Shown here: positions 55,157 to 63,027 of the stretch, piece by piece
Layout: each line of letters opens with the position of its first letter
How positions within the stretch are numbered: the stretch's first letter is position 1
DNA from: Haloplanus rubicundus
GTDB lineage: Archaea > Halobacteriota > Halobacteria > Halobacteriales > Haloferacaceae
NCBI RefSeq assembly: GCF_003342675.1
Contig: NZ_CP031148.1
Coordinates: forward strand, 558,001 to 622,000
DNA: 64,000 nucleotides
Reading direction: 5' to 3'
Notes under the pieces: generated by a model
Databases searched by the model: none
The model's input: the letters and a program-made list of their open reading frames with translations, nothing else
Told to the model about the DNA's origin: nothing
Translations under genes and position numbers: made by a program

Positions 55157-56307
55157 CGGTCCGCCCCGAATCCCACGGCCTCGGCGTCCGCCAGCGCCCG
55201 CTCCGCCGCCGCGTCCACGTCGAACTCCCTGACCACCTCGCCGTCCCGAATCAGTGGTTCGAGGAGCGGTTCGCCGTCGGCCGGTCCCTCGTGGTCCGCG
55301 AGCCCGACGTGGTGACCGCCGTCCGGCGTCCGGTAGGCCTGCTTGGTCCCCGAGAGCTTCCCCCGTTTGGCCGCCGGTTCGCCGTCGACTTCGACGATGT
55401 CGAGGGCGAAATCAACGGGGTCGGCGTTCGAGATGTGACTGCCGACGCCGAAGCCGTCGGCCACGTCCCGGAGGTCACGCAGTTCCGCCGGTCCGAGGCC
55501 CCCACTCGCGAACACGTCCACGTCGTCGTACCCGCGGGCGTCGAGTTCCCAGCGCACCTCGCGGAGGATGTGCCGGAAGTCCCCGCGGCGCGACCCCGTG
55601 GTGTCGAGTCGGACGCTGTCCAGGTCGTCGCCGAGGGTTTCGACCGCCCGCAGGACCTCGTCCACCTCGTCGCTGTAGGTGTCACAGAGCGCCACACGAG
55701 GAACGTCCGGCGCCACCGCGTCGTCGAACGCCCGCCACGCCGCCGCCTGTTCCCCGCGACCGAAACAGATCAGCAGGGCGTGGGGCATCGTCCCCCCGGC
55801 CTCCCGATCCAGCACCTCGCCGGCGGCGACGTGGGAGAACCCGTCCAGTCCCGCGAGCAACGCGCTCCGTTCGACGACCGCCGCGATGGACGGGTGGACG
55901 TGGCGCGCCCCGAAGGAGAGCACCGTCGACTCCGGGGCGGCCCGCCGCGCCTCTAACGCCCCCGTCGCCATCCCGCTGGCGTGTGAGAGCAGACCGAGCA
56001 GCGAGGTTTCGAACCGCGCGAATTCGAGATACGGCCCTTCGATCCGCATGACTGGCCCGCCGTCGAACAGTCGCCCCTCGCCCATTGCGTCGACGTCGAC
56101 GCCCCGCCCCTCCAGCAGGGCAGCCGCGTCTTTCACCCCCGCGAGCAGTTCGAAGTCGCCGTCGGGGAACTGATCGGCCGTCACCTCCGCGACGACCGTC
56201 GGGTTCCGGCCGGCGTGTCGCAGCGTCGTCTCCGTCCGCAGGAAGTACGCGTCGGTCGCCGTCCCGTCGCGGATGGCCTCGGGACCGACGATGTCGAACG
56301 GTGGCAT
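55153..56307 (-). CDS. pncB: Nicotinate phosphoribosyltransferase
   Basis: 384 aa. MPPFDIVGPEAIRDGTATDAYFLRTETTL, EGPYLEFARFETSLLGLLSHASGMAT, SFGARHVHP (active-site loop), LCDTYSDEVDE, RLDTTGSRRGDFRHILREVRWELDARGYDDVDVFASGGLGP and GFGVGSHIS follow the archaeal PncB/NadC-like family. It joins nicotinate to PRPP in NAD salvage. An 8-bp perfect palindrome lies 56 bp upstream of the start. Confidence 0.92.
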   Translation of the reverse strand: MPPFDIVGPEAIRDGTATDAYFLRTETTLRHAGRNPTVVAEVTADQFPDGDFELLAGVKDAAALLEGRGVDVDAMGEGRLFDGGPVMRIEGPYLEFARFETSLLGLLSHASGMATGALEARRAAPESTVLSFGARHVHPSIAAVVERSALLAGLDGFSHVAAGEVLDREAGGTMPHALLICFGRGEQAAAWRAFDDAVAPDVPRVALCDTYSDEVDEVLRAVETLGDDLDSVRLDTTGSRRGDFRHILREVRWELDARGYDDVDVFASGGLGPAELRDLRDVADGFGVGSHISNADPVDFALDIVEVDGEPAAKRGKLSGTKQAYRTPDGGHHVGLADHEGPADGEPLLEPLIRDGEVVREFDVDAAAERALADAEAVGFGADR

Positions 56308-56362
56308 TGCCGCCGGCTTCGCTCCCGCCGGTGAAAAATCCCGTCGTTCGGTCGCCGCGGTC

Positions 56363-56379
56363 GAAGAGGATTCCTCTTC
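56363..56379. promoter_or_regulatory. Perfect palindrome upstream of pncB
   Basis: gaagagga-t-tcctcttc, two 8-bp arms with a single-base spacer, between the stop of the upstream surface-protein gene (56390) and the pncB start (56307). It could be an operator for pncB or a 3'-end element of the preceding gene. Confidence 0.4.
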
Positions 56380-56389
56380 ATACGCCTAC

Positions 56390-57823
56390 TCAGTCGGCCG
56401 GCGGGCGGTGGACCGCGTCCAGCGCCTCGACCGTCGGCGCGTTGGTGACCGTCACCGTCGTCCCGTTTCGCGTCACCCGGTACGCGTCGGTGTAGGGGCC
56501 CGCAGGCACCACGAGCACGTCGCCGGCGCGGCGCTCGGCACCCCGACGCGTCCGCAACAGGTCACGGTACGCGATGGCGAAGGCCGCGGCGTCGCCCGTC
56601 GTCGCCCACTCGGTCCGCAGGACGTAGCCCGTCGCCGTCTCGTTGCGGTAGGGGACGAGTCGGTCGCCGACCCACCCCGCCGTGACCGGGTGGGTGTAGT
56701 TGTACGTGCGGTGCGGGCGCGAGGGGCGTTGCAGGTGGAACGTCTCGGTCCCGCCGTTGGCCCACAGGGTCGCGAAGAGCGACGCCTCGCCGACCGTCGT
56801 CCCCGGCGGCGACCGGCCGAAGCGACGCCAGTCGTCGGCGGAGCGGTCCGGCACCCGGACCGCCGTCGGTTCCCAGTCCGGATATCGTGTGGGGTGGATC
56901 ACCGCCGCCGAACTCGTCGGCGGGTCGGCGTAGGCGGCGTTCACCGCCGCCCACCCGCCACGCTCCCGGAGCCGGTGGACGAACGCCGGGCCGTCGCTGT
57001 AGGGCTGGTAGACGGCGACGTAGACGCCCATCTCACCGTCGAGGCTCGCCCCCGGGCCGCTCGTCGGCCGCGCCAGACACGACCACTCTCCCCCACACCG
57101 TTGCTCGTACAGGTCCTCGACGTAGCCCGCGTCGCCCTCGATCAACCCCTGCCACCCAAGCCGCTCGTCGCGGGTCAGGTTCCGCCGTCCCTCGAACGCC
57201 GCCCCGAAGTGCTGGTCCTGCAGGGCGTGAGTGAGTTCGTGCGCGAGCGTCCGGCGGTCGAGCGTCGGCCGCGCCGAGTCGCTCACCACGACGATCCGAT
57301 CCTCGCTCGGGACGTACGCCCCCTGTACCGACGCGCCGTAGAACGCCTCGAACGTCGCCGCGACCGACCGGTCCTCGCCGACGAGGAGCAGGGCCTCCCA
57401 CACCACCTCCTCGAACGCCGTCGCGGTCACGTTCTCGTCCGCGAGATACGTCTCGCGGTCGACCACTTCGACCGGTACCGTGGATTCGAACTCCAGCCCC
57501 CGAAGCCGCTCGACGCGGGCCATCGTCCGCGCGACGACCGCCTCGCGCTCGCTCGCGTTCAGGCCGTCCGACGCGTTCACCGCGAGCGACTCGTCGTACC
57601 AGTAGCCGGCCTCCCAGCCGAGGCGGTCCGCGTCCGGGTCGGTGAAGTCGGGGTGGGCGGGCGTCGGCGTTGGCGATGGCGTGGCCGTCGTCGTCGCCGC
57701 CGTCGGCGTCGACGTACCCGTTCGTTCCGGCGTCGCCGTCGTCGTCGGGGCCCCATCCGGCCCGACCGCTCCCCCACAGCCCGCGAGAACGACGAGGACC
57801 GCCAGCAGGACGGGGAGACGCAT
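56390..57823 (-). CDS. Hvo_1808-family surface lipoprotein with HExxH motif
   Basis: 477 aa. Lipoprotein signal RLPVLLAVLVVLAGCGG (lipobox LAGC), a Thr/Pro-rich linker (~25-65), then a globular domain. LAHELTHALQDQHFG contains HExxH, the zinc metallopeptidase (gluzincin-like) motif, with GLIEGDAGYVEDLYE downstream as a possible third ligand region. Length and layout match the Hvo_1808 family, described as haloarchaeal surface proteins. A tandem paralogue follows on the same strand upstream. Peptidase activity is inferred from the motif only. Confidence 0.8.
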   Translation of the reverse strand: MRLPVLLAVLVVLAGCGGAVGPDGAPTTTATPERTGTSTPTAATTTATPSPTPTPAHPDFTDPDADRLGWEAGYWYDESLAVNASDGLNASEREAVVARTMARVERLRGLEFESTVPVEVVDRETYLADENVTATAFEEVVWEALLLVGEDRSVAATFEAFYGASVQGAYVPSEDRIVVVSDSARPTLDRRTLAHELTHALQDQHFGAAFEGRRNLTRDERLGWQGLIEGDAGYVEDLYEQRCGGEWSCLARPTSGPGASLDGEMGVYVAVYQPYSDGPAFVHRLRERGGWAAVNAAYADPPTSSAAVIHPTRYPDWEPTAVRVPDRSADDWRRFGRSPPGTTVGEASLFATLWANGGTETFHLQRPSRPHRTYNYTHPVTAGWVGDRLVPYRNETATGYVLRTEWATTGDAAAFAIAYRDLLRTRRGAERRAGDVLVVPAGPYTDAYRVTRNGTTVTVTNAPTVEALDAVHRPPAD

Positions 57824-57868
57824 CTCCCCGGTCGTCGGCGGCGGTCGGTGAAAAGGGTGCCGTCGCGG

Positions 57869-59506
57869 TCAGTTCAGCCGGCGAGCAACCGCGACCAGCG
57901 CCACGGCGGCGAGCAGAGCGAGCACGGCCGTCAGCGGGCCGAAACCGGGCGCTTCGAGGCCGGTCGAGCCGGACTCGTCGTCGTCCGCCGTGGCCGTGGT
58001 ACTCGCGTCGCCCCCGTCGCTCGTCGCGGCGGTCCCGCCGTCGCCGTCGCCGCTCGCGCCGTCACCGCCCCCGCTCTCCGGCGCCGGCCGAATCTCGCTC
58101 AGTTGCTCGGTCGTCGGCGCGTTGACGATAGTGACCGTCGTCCCCTGCCGGTCGATGCGGAAGGCGTCGGCGAACTCGCCGCTCGGGACGACGTACGTGT
58201 TGTCCCCCTGCGACTGCGCGTCGTGGGCGTCGAGGATGGCGCGGTAGGCGTTGTGGAACTGCGCGGCGTCCTGCTCGGTGTCCCACTCGGTCACCCAGAC
58301 GTAGCCGTACTGTGCGTCCTCGCCGCTCCCCTTCGCGTACGGGAACACGCGGTCGTTGCCCCAGCCTGCGGAGGGCTCCGCGTCGTAGTTGTAGATGTCG
58401 TACTGGCTGGTGGTCTGGACGACGGACTGTGGCGATATCGTCCGGGCGCGCGCCGTCCGCGCCTGATACCAGAACATCACGTACATCGACGCCTCACCGA
58501 CGGTGTCCGATCCGCCCTCACCCTGGTTCGGGAAGGTCTCCCAGCCGTTCCGGGCGCGGTCCGTGTACTCGATGGGTATCGGCTCCTCGTCGGTCAGGTG
58601 GATGACCTGCTCCGTCGACTGCGGCGGGTCGTCGAACGCCTCCTCGACCGCCTCCCAGCCGCCCCGTTCGATGAGCCAGTCGATGTAGACCGGACCGTCG
58701 GAGTAGGGCTGCAGGAGCGTCAGCAGGATGCCGAGGTTCGGGGGCTCCCCTGCGCCCCCGTCCGAACCGGGCGTTGCGACGCAGTCCCACTCGGCGCCAC
58801 AGCGGTTCGTGTAGCGCTGCTCGATGTAGTTGGCCTCCCCCTCGACGACACCGTCGGTCGCCAGGCCCGCGTCCTGCGTCTCGGTCGCGGTGATTCGCTC
58901 GCCGAGGTCACCGTCCTGATCCTGCAGGGCGTGGACGAGTTCGTGGACGAGCGTCGCGTTGTCGATGGTCGGGCTATCCGGCGAGTCGGTGATGATCCGG
59001 ATGCGGTCGTCGCTGGGGGCGTAGAAGCCGGCCGTGGTCTCCCCGGTCGCCGACTGCAGCGCCTCGTTCGCCTCCCGGTCCTCGCCGATGACGAACAGCG
59101 CCTCCCACACCTGATCGTTCCAGGCGTCGAACGAGGCGTTGCTCGTGGCGTTCTCGCCCCGCTGGCGCTGGAACTCCTCCCGAGAGAGCACCTGGACCGG
59201 CACGTCGCTGTCGAACTCCGACTCCCTGAGGTACTCGACGCGGGCCATCGCCCGCGACACGTACGCGTCCAGCTCCTCGTCGCTGAGGCCGTCGGACTGG
59301 TCGACGTCGATCGACTCATTGTGCCAGTAGCCACCTTCCCACCCGACGACGTCCTCGTCGGGGTCGGCGCGCTGCTCGACGACGTCCGCGCCGTCGACGG
59401 CCGTCGCCCCGCCGCGTTCGACCGCCGCCGGTGCGGCCGCCGTCACCGGCGCGACCGCCGCCACCATCATCAGTACCGCGAGAACCGCGGATGCCCGCTT
59501 TCGCAT
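57869..59506 (-). CDS. Hvo_1808-family PGF-CTERM surface protein with HExxH motif
   Basis: 545 aa from the ATG giving MRKRASAVLAVLMMVAAVAPVTAAAP (Sec signal). Domain as in the neighbour: LVHELVHALQDQDG (HExxH) and GVVEGEANYIEQRYTNRCG. The C-terminus has a Gly/Asp/Thr-rich stalk and GLEAPGFGPLTAVLALLAAVALVAVARRLN, a PGF-CTERM sorting signal for archaeosortase. It is anchored by lipid transfer while the paralogue uses a lipobox, so the two use different anchoring routes. 45 bp separate the genes, suggesting one operon. Substrate unknown. Confidence 0.82.
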   Translation of the reverse strand: MRKRASAVLAVLMMVAAVAPVTAAAPAAVERGGATAVDGADVVEQRADPDEDVVGWEGGYWHNESIDVDQSDGLSDEELDAYVSRAMARVEYLRESEFDSDVPVQVLSREEFQRQRGENATSNASFDAWNDQVWEALFVIGEDREANEALQSATGETTAGFYAPSDDRIRIITDSPDSPTIDNATLVHELVHALQDQDGDLGERITATETQDAGLATDGVVEGEANYIEQRYTNRCGAEWDCVATPGSDGGAGEPPNLGILLTLLQPYSDGPVYIDWLIERGGWEAVEEAFDDPPQSTEQVIHLTDEEPIPIEYTDRARNGWETFPNQGEGGSDTVGEASMYVMFWYQARTARARTISPQSVVQTTSQYDIYNYDAEPSAGWGNDRVFPYAKGSGEDAQYGYVWVTEWDTEQDAAQFHNAYRAILDAHDAQSQGDNTYVVPSGEFADAFRIDRQGTTVTIVNAPTTEQLSEIRPAPESGGGDGASGDGDGGTAATSDGGDASTTATADDDESGSTGLEAPGFGPLTAVLALLAAVALVAVARRLN

Positions 59507-59562
59507 ACCCCCCCGTTGGGATGCGCTACGGAAGTACCTTGCCCGCCGCGGAACGGGCCGGC

Positions 59563-60507
59563 TTAGCGTTCGAGGACGGTCCCGCCGGCGCCGCCGACGA
59601 CTTCGATCCCGTCCGCGTCGACGACGGCGTTCAGGTTCGACCCGCTTGGCGTCATCTCCCGGGTCCACCCCTCGGCGTCGCGGCGGTAGACGGCGCCGCC
59701 GCCCCCGACGGTCAGCCCCGCCTCGCCGGCCAGTTCCACGTCGCGGAGCGAGGCGTCGCCGGTGTCCTCGCGGACCCACTGCGAGCCGTTCCAGTGATAC
59801 ACCGTCCCGCCCCCGCCGACGACGGTCAGGTCGTCGGGGGCGTCGGAGTCGACGCCGTAGAAGTTGTAGTTGGCGTCGGCGATGCCCACCTCCTCCCACG
59901 TCGAGCCGTCGTCGGTGACGAAGACGGTCTTGTTGCCGTCGACGGCGTGTCCCGACCGCGGCCCGTGGAAGTCGATGGCGTTCACGTTCGACCCGCTCCC
60001 CGGCGTGACCGAATCCCAGGTTCCGGTCTCGCCGTTCTCGAAGCTGTAGTAGATCTTGCCCGAGTCGCCCGCGACGTAGACGTTGGCGTCGCCGGCCTCG
60101 CCGGTCACCGCCACGTCGTTGAAGTTGTTCGTCACGTCGTTGGGCGCCGAGTGGTCGGTCAGGTCCCGGATGCTCACGTCGTACTCCCCGATGGCGCCGC
60201 TGGAGCCGACGAACCAGAGGCGCTCGCCGTCGTCGGTCACGTCCGAGCCGTAGAGGTTGTTGCCGTTCCCGGTCGGCCCGCCGCTCGCGGCGATGAGCCA
60301 GCTGTCCTCGCCGCGCTCGATGACGTAGCCGCTCCCGCCGACGGCGTACTCGCCGGCGGCCGTCGTCTCCACGTCGTGGAGGGTCACGTCCACGGGCGTC
60401 TCGGCGCTCAGCCACACGCGGTCCGCGGCGCCGATGGTCGGCACGGCCGCCAGCCCGGCGACCGCTGCAGTGCTCCGAAGGAACGTGCGACGTGTCGTGT
60501 CTCGCAT
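59563..60507 (-). CDS. Tat-exported YCF48-like beta-propeller protein
   Basis: 314 aa. Twin-Arg signal TTRRTFLRSTAAVAGLAAVPTIGAAD. Repeated blades with the WD/YCF48-like pattern G-x-x-x-Y-Y-S/W-(x)-W: for example GDSGKIYYSFENGETGTWDSV, DGSTWEEVGIADANYNFYGVD, GTVYHWNGSQWVREDTGDASLRDVELAG and GAVYRRDAEGWTREMTPSGSNLNAVVD. Probably a secreted scaffold or assembly factor. First gene of the surface-protein group on this strand. Function unknown. Confidence 0.72.
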   Translation of the reverse strand: MRDTTRRTFLRSTAAVAGLAAVPTIGAADRVWLSAETPVDVTLHDVETTAAGEYAVGGSGYVIERGEDSWLIAASGGPTGNGNNLYGSDVTDDGERLWFVGSSGAIGEYDVSIRDLTDHSAPNDVTNNFNDVAVTGEAGDANVYVAGDSGKIYYSFENGETGTWDSVTPGSGSNVNAIDFHGPRSGHAVDGNKTVFVTDDGSTWEEVGIADANYNFYGVDSDAPDDLTVVGGGGTVYHWNGSQWVREDTGDASLRDVELAGEAGLTVGGGGAVYRRDAEGWTREMTPSGSNLNAVVDADGIEVVGGAGGTVLER

Positions 60508-60559
60508 CGTTCGATCACTCCACCCGGCTCTGGGGACGGAGGTGTGGTAAAAAGGGGAA

Positions 60560-60610
60560 GCCGTTAACGCGATTTTGGCGGCGTTTAACGCCAGTTTAAT
60601 TCGGTTTAGC
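60560..60610. repeat. Phased TTAA-type short repeats upstream of the propeller gene
   Basis: Motifs gttaacg, tttaacg, tttaatt and tttagc recur at 10-12 bp steps (60563-60607) within a GC-rich context, including gcgtttaacgc. It resembles the array at 13723-13802, which also precedes an exported-protein gene. Candidate operator. Confidence 0.42.
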
Positions 60611-60619
60611 GGTCGACGG

Positions 60620-60880
60620 CTACGCCGCGCCGTCGTCGTCGGCGTCGAACAAGTCGTCGACGGCGTCCCGCGCCGCGAGCGCCGCCTCGTCGGCGACCGC
60701 TTCAGGGTCCGCCTCGTCGTCCGGTGCGTTCAGATAGACGTCGACCTCGAGGACGCCCTCCTCGAACGTCACGGTCACGTCGAGATCGCGCACGTCGGAC
60801 TGGCGGTAGTGTGCGAAGACGACTCCCTCGGCCGCTTCGGCGGCCGTCCGAACGACGGTTTCGTCGTCGGGCTCGCCCAC
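60620..60880 (-). CDS. DUF3194 protein
   Basis: 86 aa from a GTG giving (M)GEPDDETVVRTAAEAAEGVVFAHY. Family features: alpha-beta fold with DVRDLDVTVTFEEGVLEVDVYLNAP and an Asp/Ala-rich C-terminal helix (EAALAARDAVDDLFDADDD). In archaea DUF3194 genes follow prefoldin beta, as here (4 bp). Role unknown; a chaperone- or translation-linked function is suggested by context. Confidence 0.85.
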   Translation of the reverse strand: MGEPDDETVVRTAAEAAEGVVFAHYRQSDVRDLDVTVTFEEGVLEVDVYLNAPDDEADPEAVADEAALAARDAVDDLFDADDDGAA

Positions 60881-60884
60881 GGCC

Positions 60885-61274
60885 TTACGCGCCGCCGGCG
60901 CCGCCCGGTCCCATCGGGCCGCCACCAGCGCCGCCCTGCAGCATCTGCTGGAGTTCCTGCTGGAGCGACTCGAACTGCTCGCGGACGCGCTCTTCCTGTT
61001 TACCCAGCTGCTCGACGCGAACCTCGAGGCTCTCGACTTTCTCCTCCAGGTTGTCGTAGGCGTCGTCGTACTCCGTCGAGACGAGGAGCTCGCCGACCTC
61101 GCGGTACATCTCGGTGTCCTCGTCGATGTCCTCGAGCGCGTCGAGCGCCGTCTGGGACTCGTTGAGCGTGGTTTCGGCCTGCTGTTTCTGGGCCGCAACC
61201 TGCTGGGCCGTCTCCTGCAGGTCCTGCAGTTCCTCGATTTTCTCCTGGGCCTCCGGCGGCAGATTGCCTTGCAT
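60885..61274 (-). CDS. pfdB: Prefoldin beta subunit
   Basis: 129 aa. Two coiled-coil helices separated by a beta-hairpin region: [103 protein letters not shown] is the canonical prefoldin beta layout, with a Gly/Met-rich tail ([12 protein letters not shown]). With PfdA it forms the hexameric holdase that hands nascent chains to the thermosome. Confidence 0.95.
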   Translation of the reverse strand: MQGNLPPEAQEKIEELQDLQETAQQVAAQKQQAETTLNESQTALDALEDIDEDTEMYREVGELLVSTEYDDAYDNLEEKVESLEVRVEQLGKQEERVREQFESLQQELQQMLQGGAGGGPMGPGGAGGA

Positions 61275-61352
61275 GGGCGGATCGTTGGGTCCCGGAGTGA
61301 AAAAGCCCCGTATTCCCGTTCGCGCCGGCGTGATCGACGGCCCGCGAGGGGT

Positions 61353-61628
61353 TCAGGCTCCCGCCGAGTCCTCGGCATCGACCGACACCGCCTCCGCCAC
61401 GTCCAGCAGGCGGAGCCACGTGTTCGCCCCGGCACGCAGGGCGACGAGGTCGGCCGCGCCGACCTGCACCCGAACCGTCCGGCCCTCGCGTTCGACCCGG
61501 GCCGTCGAGCGGTCGTCGTCTATCTCCCCCACCTCGACGCGGACGCTGCGCTCGACGATCCGGGCGCGCCGCTCGGTGTCGTACGCGAACCGCAGAGAGA
61601 GGGTGTGTGGCGCGTCGTCGACGAACAC
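61353..61628 (-). CDS. pcc1: KEOPS complex subunit Pcc1
   Basis: 91 aa. HTLSLRFAYDTERRARIVERSVRVEVGEIDDDRSTARVEREGRTVRVQVGAADLVALRAGANTWLRLLDVAE shows the alternating beta/alpha pattern of Pcc1 (LYAAL/ANSWLRLL motif as RAGANTWLRLLD). In KEOPS it dimerises and helps make t6A37 in tRNA. Located between pfdB and rpoP, the conserved archaeal order. Confidence 0.9.
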   Translation of the reverse strand: MFVDDAPHTLSLRFAYDTERRARIVERSVRVEVGEIDDDRSTARVEREGRTVRVQVGAADLVALRAGANTWLRLLDVAEAVSVDAEDSAGA

Positions 61629-61637
61629 GGCAGTACG

Positions 61638-61772
61638 CTACTGGACGTCGACTTCCTTGACCGTCGGCGCGCGCTCCTTCAGGAGCACCCGGTGCCCGCA
61701 GTACGGGCAGCGGACGCCGCCGTACTCGTCGAGTTCCACGTCGCGCTTACACCGGGAACACTTGTAGCTCAT
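61638..61772 (-). CDS. rpoP: DNA-directed RNA polymerase subunit P
   Basis: 44 aa. [39 protein letters not shown] is the full RpoP/Rpb12 sequence with the zinc ribbon CxxC...CxxC and the basic C-terminus. It binds the RNAP assembly platform Rpo3/Rpo10. Ten bp downstream of it is pcc1; one base separates it from the eL43 gene. Confidence 0.96.
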   Translation of the reverse strand: MSYKCSRCKRDVELDEYGGVRCPYCGHRVLLKERAPTVKEVDVQ

Positions 61773-61773
61773 G

Positions 61774-62046
61774 TTATTCGTCGTCGTCGGTGGCCAGCGC
61801 CGCGCGGATCGACCGCCGAACGGTGCGGCCGCCGGGCGTCTCGGGCCGGTACGCCCCGCCGGTGAAGGTCTCGCCCGTCTCCTCGTTCTTCCAGACGCCG
61901 GTTCCGACTCGGGTGACGCTGTCCCCGTCGACGGTGGCGTTCTGCATCCCTGCTTCGATCTCCTTGACGCGCCGGCGGGCGACACGCCCGTATCGCGCGC
62001 CGAATCGGCCCGCGCTCCCGGTGCTGCGTGCCTTGTTCTCGGCCAT
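61774..62046 (-). CDS. rpl37ae: Ribosomal protein eL43 (L37Ae), zinc-finger-less
   Basis: 90 aa. [27 protein letters not shown] and [22 protein letters not shown] are the conserved ends. The middle, normally a CxxC...CxxC zinc finger, is [26 protein letters not shown]: all four Cys are gone while the neighbouring VGTG-(I/V)-W is kept. So the zinc site has been lost, compensated perhaps by the high-salt cytosol. 1 bp before rpoP. Confidence 0.93.
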   Translation of the reverse strand: MAENKARSTGSAGRFGARYGRVARRRVKEIEAGMQNATVDGDSVTRVGTGVWKNEETGETFTGGAYRPETPGGRTVRRSIRAALATDDDE

Positions 62047-62102
62047 AGTACCGCTGAATACCGGGAGGGAACGGATAAACCCTGCGAGTTGCCCCCGTCG
62101 GA

Positions 62103-62825
62103 TCAGTGCACCATATCCAGCAGGAAAATCGAGAGGAACCCGACGAAAAACAGCGTCGTCGACACCGGCGTCTCGGGGACTTTCTGTGCTTTCACCAGCA
62201 ACTCCTCGGTGACGAGATACAGCAGTGCCGCGGAGCCGAAGGCGAGGATGATCGCGATTGGTGCCCCGGTCACCCCGTCGAGAGCGAGGACGCCGACGGT
62301 CACGCCGGCCGTCAGCAACGCCCCGAACGCCGCCGGCACCGCGAGTTTGCGGAGGGTCCCGATCCCCGAGGGCAGCGCGACGACGCCGGCGACACCCAGA
62401 AAGAGCACCTCGATGGAAAGCGCCACGGCGATGAGGACGCCGGTCGCGGCCTCCGTGAGGAAGGTGACGCCGATGAGCACCCCGTCGATGAGCATGTCGA
62501 TACCGACGGTGATGAGCAGTCCGGCGGCGCCCGCGTAACTCCCGCCAACCCCTCGCTTCTCGATGACCGTGCTCAGCCGGTGGATGCCGAGCATCGTCAC
62601 GACACCGACGGCGAACCCGACGACGACCACCGTCGGCGCCCGGTCGTGGACGTCCGGCAGCAGTTCGGCGGCGACGGCGGCGATGACCACGCCGGCCGCG
62701 AAATGTTGCACGTTGCTCTCCATCTGCGCCCCCGGCGGTCGGTAGACGGCGATCACGCCGCCGACCAGCGCGGCCACGACGGCCAACATCGTGTACGACA
62801 GCGCCTGAATCAGAGTCCCGGCCAT
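62103..62825 (-). CDS. ZIP-family metal transporter
   Basis: 240 aa from the ATG giving [23 protein letters not shown]. Eight predicted helices. TM4 [19 protein letters not shown] (H...E) and TM5 [17 protein letters not shown] (D...D in place of the usual H-x-x-x-E) are the metal-path segments. Likely imports divalent metal such as Zn or Fe; a substitution of the TM5 His/Glu by Asp suggests altered selectivity. Its upstream region carries palindrome E2 and a hairpin. Confidence 0.82.
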   Translation of the reverse strand: MAGTLIQALSYTMLAVVAALVGGVIAVYRPPGAQMESNVQHFAAGVVIAAVAAELLPDVHDRAPTVVVVGFAVGVVTMLGIHRLSTVIEKRGVGGSYAGAAGLLITVGIDMLIDGVLIGVTFLTEAATGVLIAVALSIEVLFLGVAGVVALPSGIGTLRKLAVPAAFGALLTAGVTVGVLALDGVTGAPIAIILAFGSAALLYLVTEELLVKAQKVPETPVSTTLFFVGFLSIFLLDMVH

Positions 62826-62925
62826 TCGCCCGGTGTTCGTGGCCGGACCCTGATTAATCCGGGCGATTCGAGCGAACCTTCGACCCGGGGATCGACCGCG
62901 TTCCCGTCCGTCCAGTGGTCCCTCC

Positions 62926-62950
62926 ACGAACGCTCGGGCCGGGCGTTCGT
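62926..62950. repeat. 11-bp hairpin with 3-nt loop next to palindrome E2
   Basis: acgaacgctcg-ggc-cgggcgttcgt pairs across 11 positions with one T-G wobble. It directly abuts E2 and ends in the same 3-nt-loop style as the in-frame modules elsewhere. Confidence 0.6.
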
Positions 62951-63026
62951 AGGGGTTATCGTAACTGTCCTTAGATTCTCGTCGGACCGTCCCAGCGAGA
63001 ATCTCTGCTGACTTCCGATAATCCCT
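62951..63026 (-). repeat. Large structured palindrome E2
   Basis: Outer stem aggggttatcg (62951-62961) with cgataatccct (63016-63026, one mismatch); inner stem agattctcg (62973-62981) with cgagaatct (62996-63004). The apical loop is 14 nt (62982-62995). On the minus strand the internal loops contain aagtca and ggacagttac, nearly identical to E1 (aagtca and gaacagttac), while both stems differ but still pair. It lies 1 bp from the DUF2103 stop codon. Confidence 0.8.
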
Positions 63027-63027
63027 A

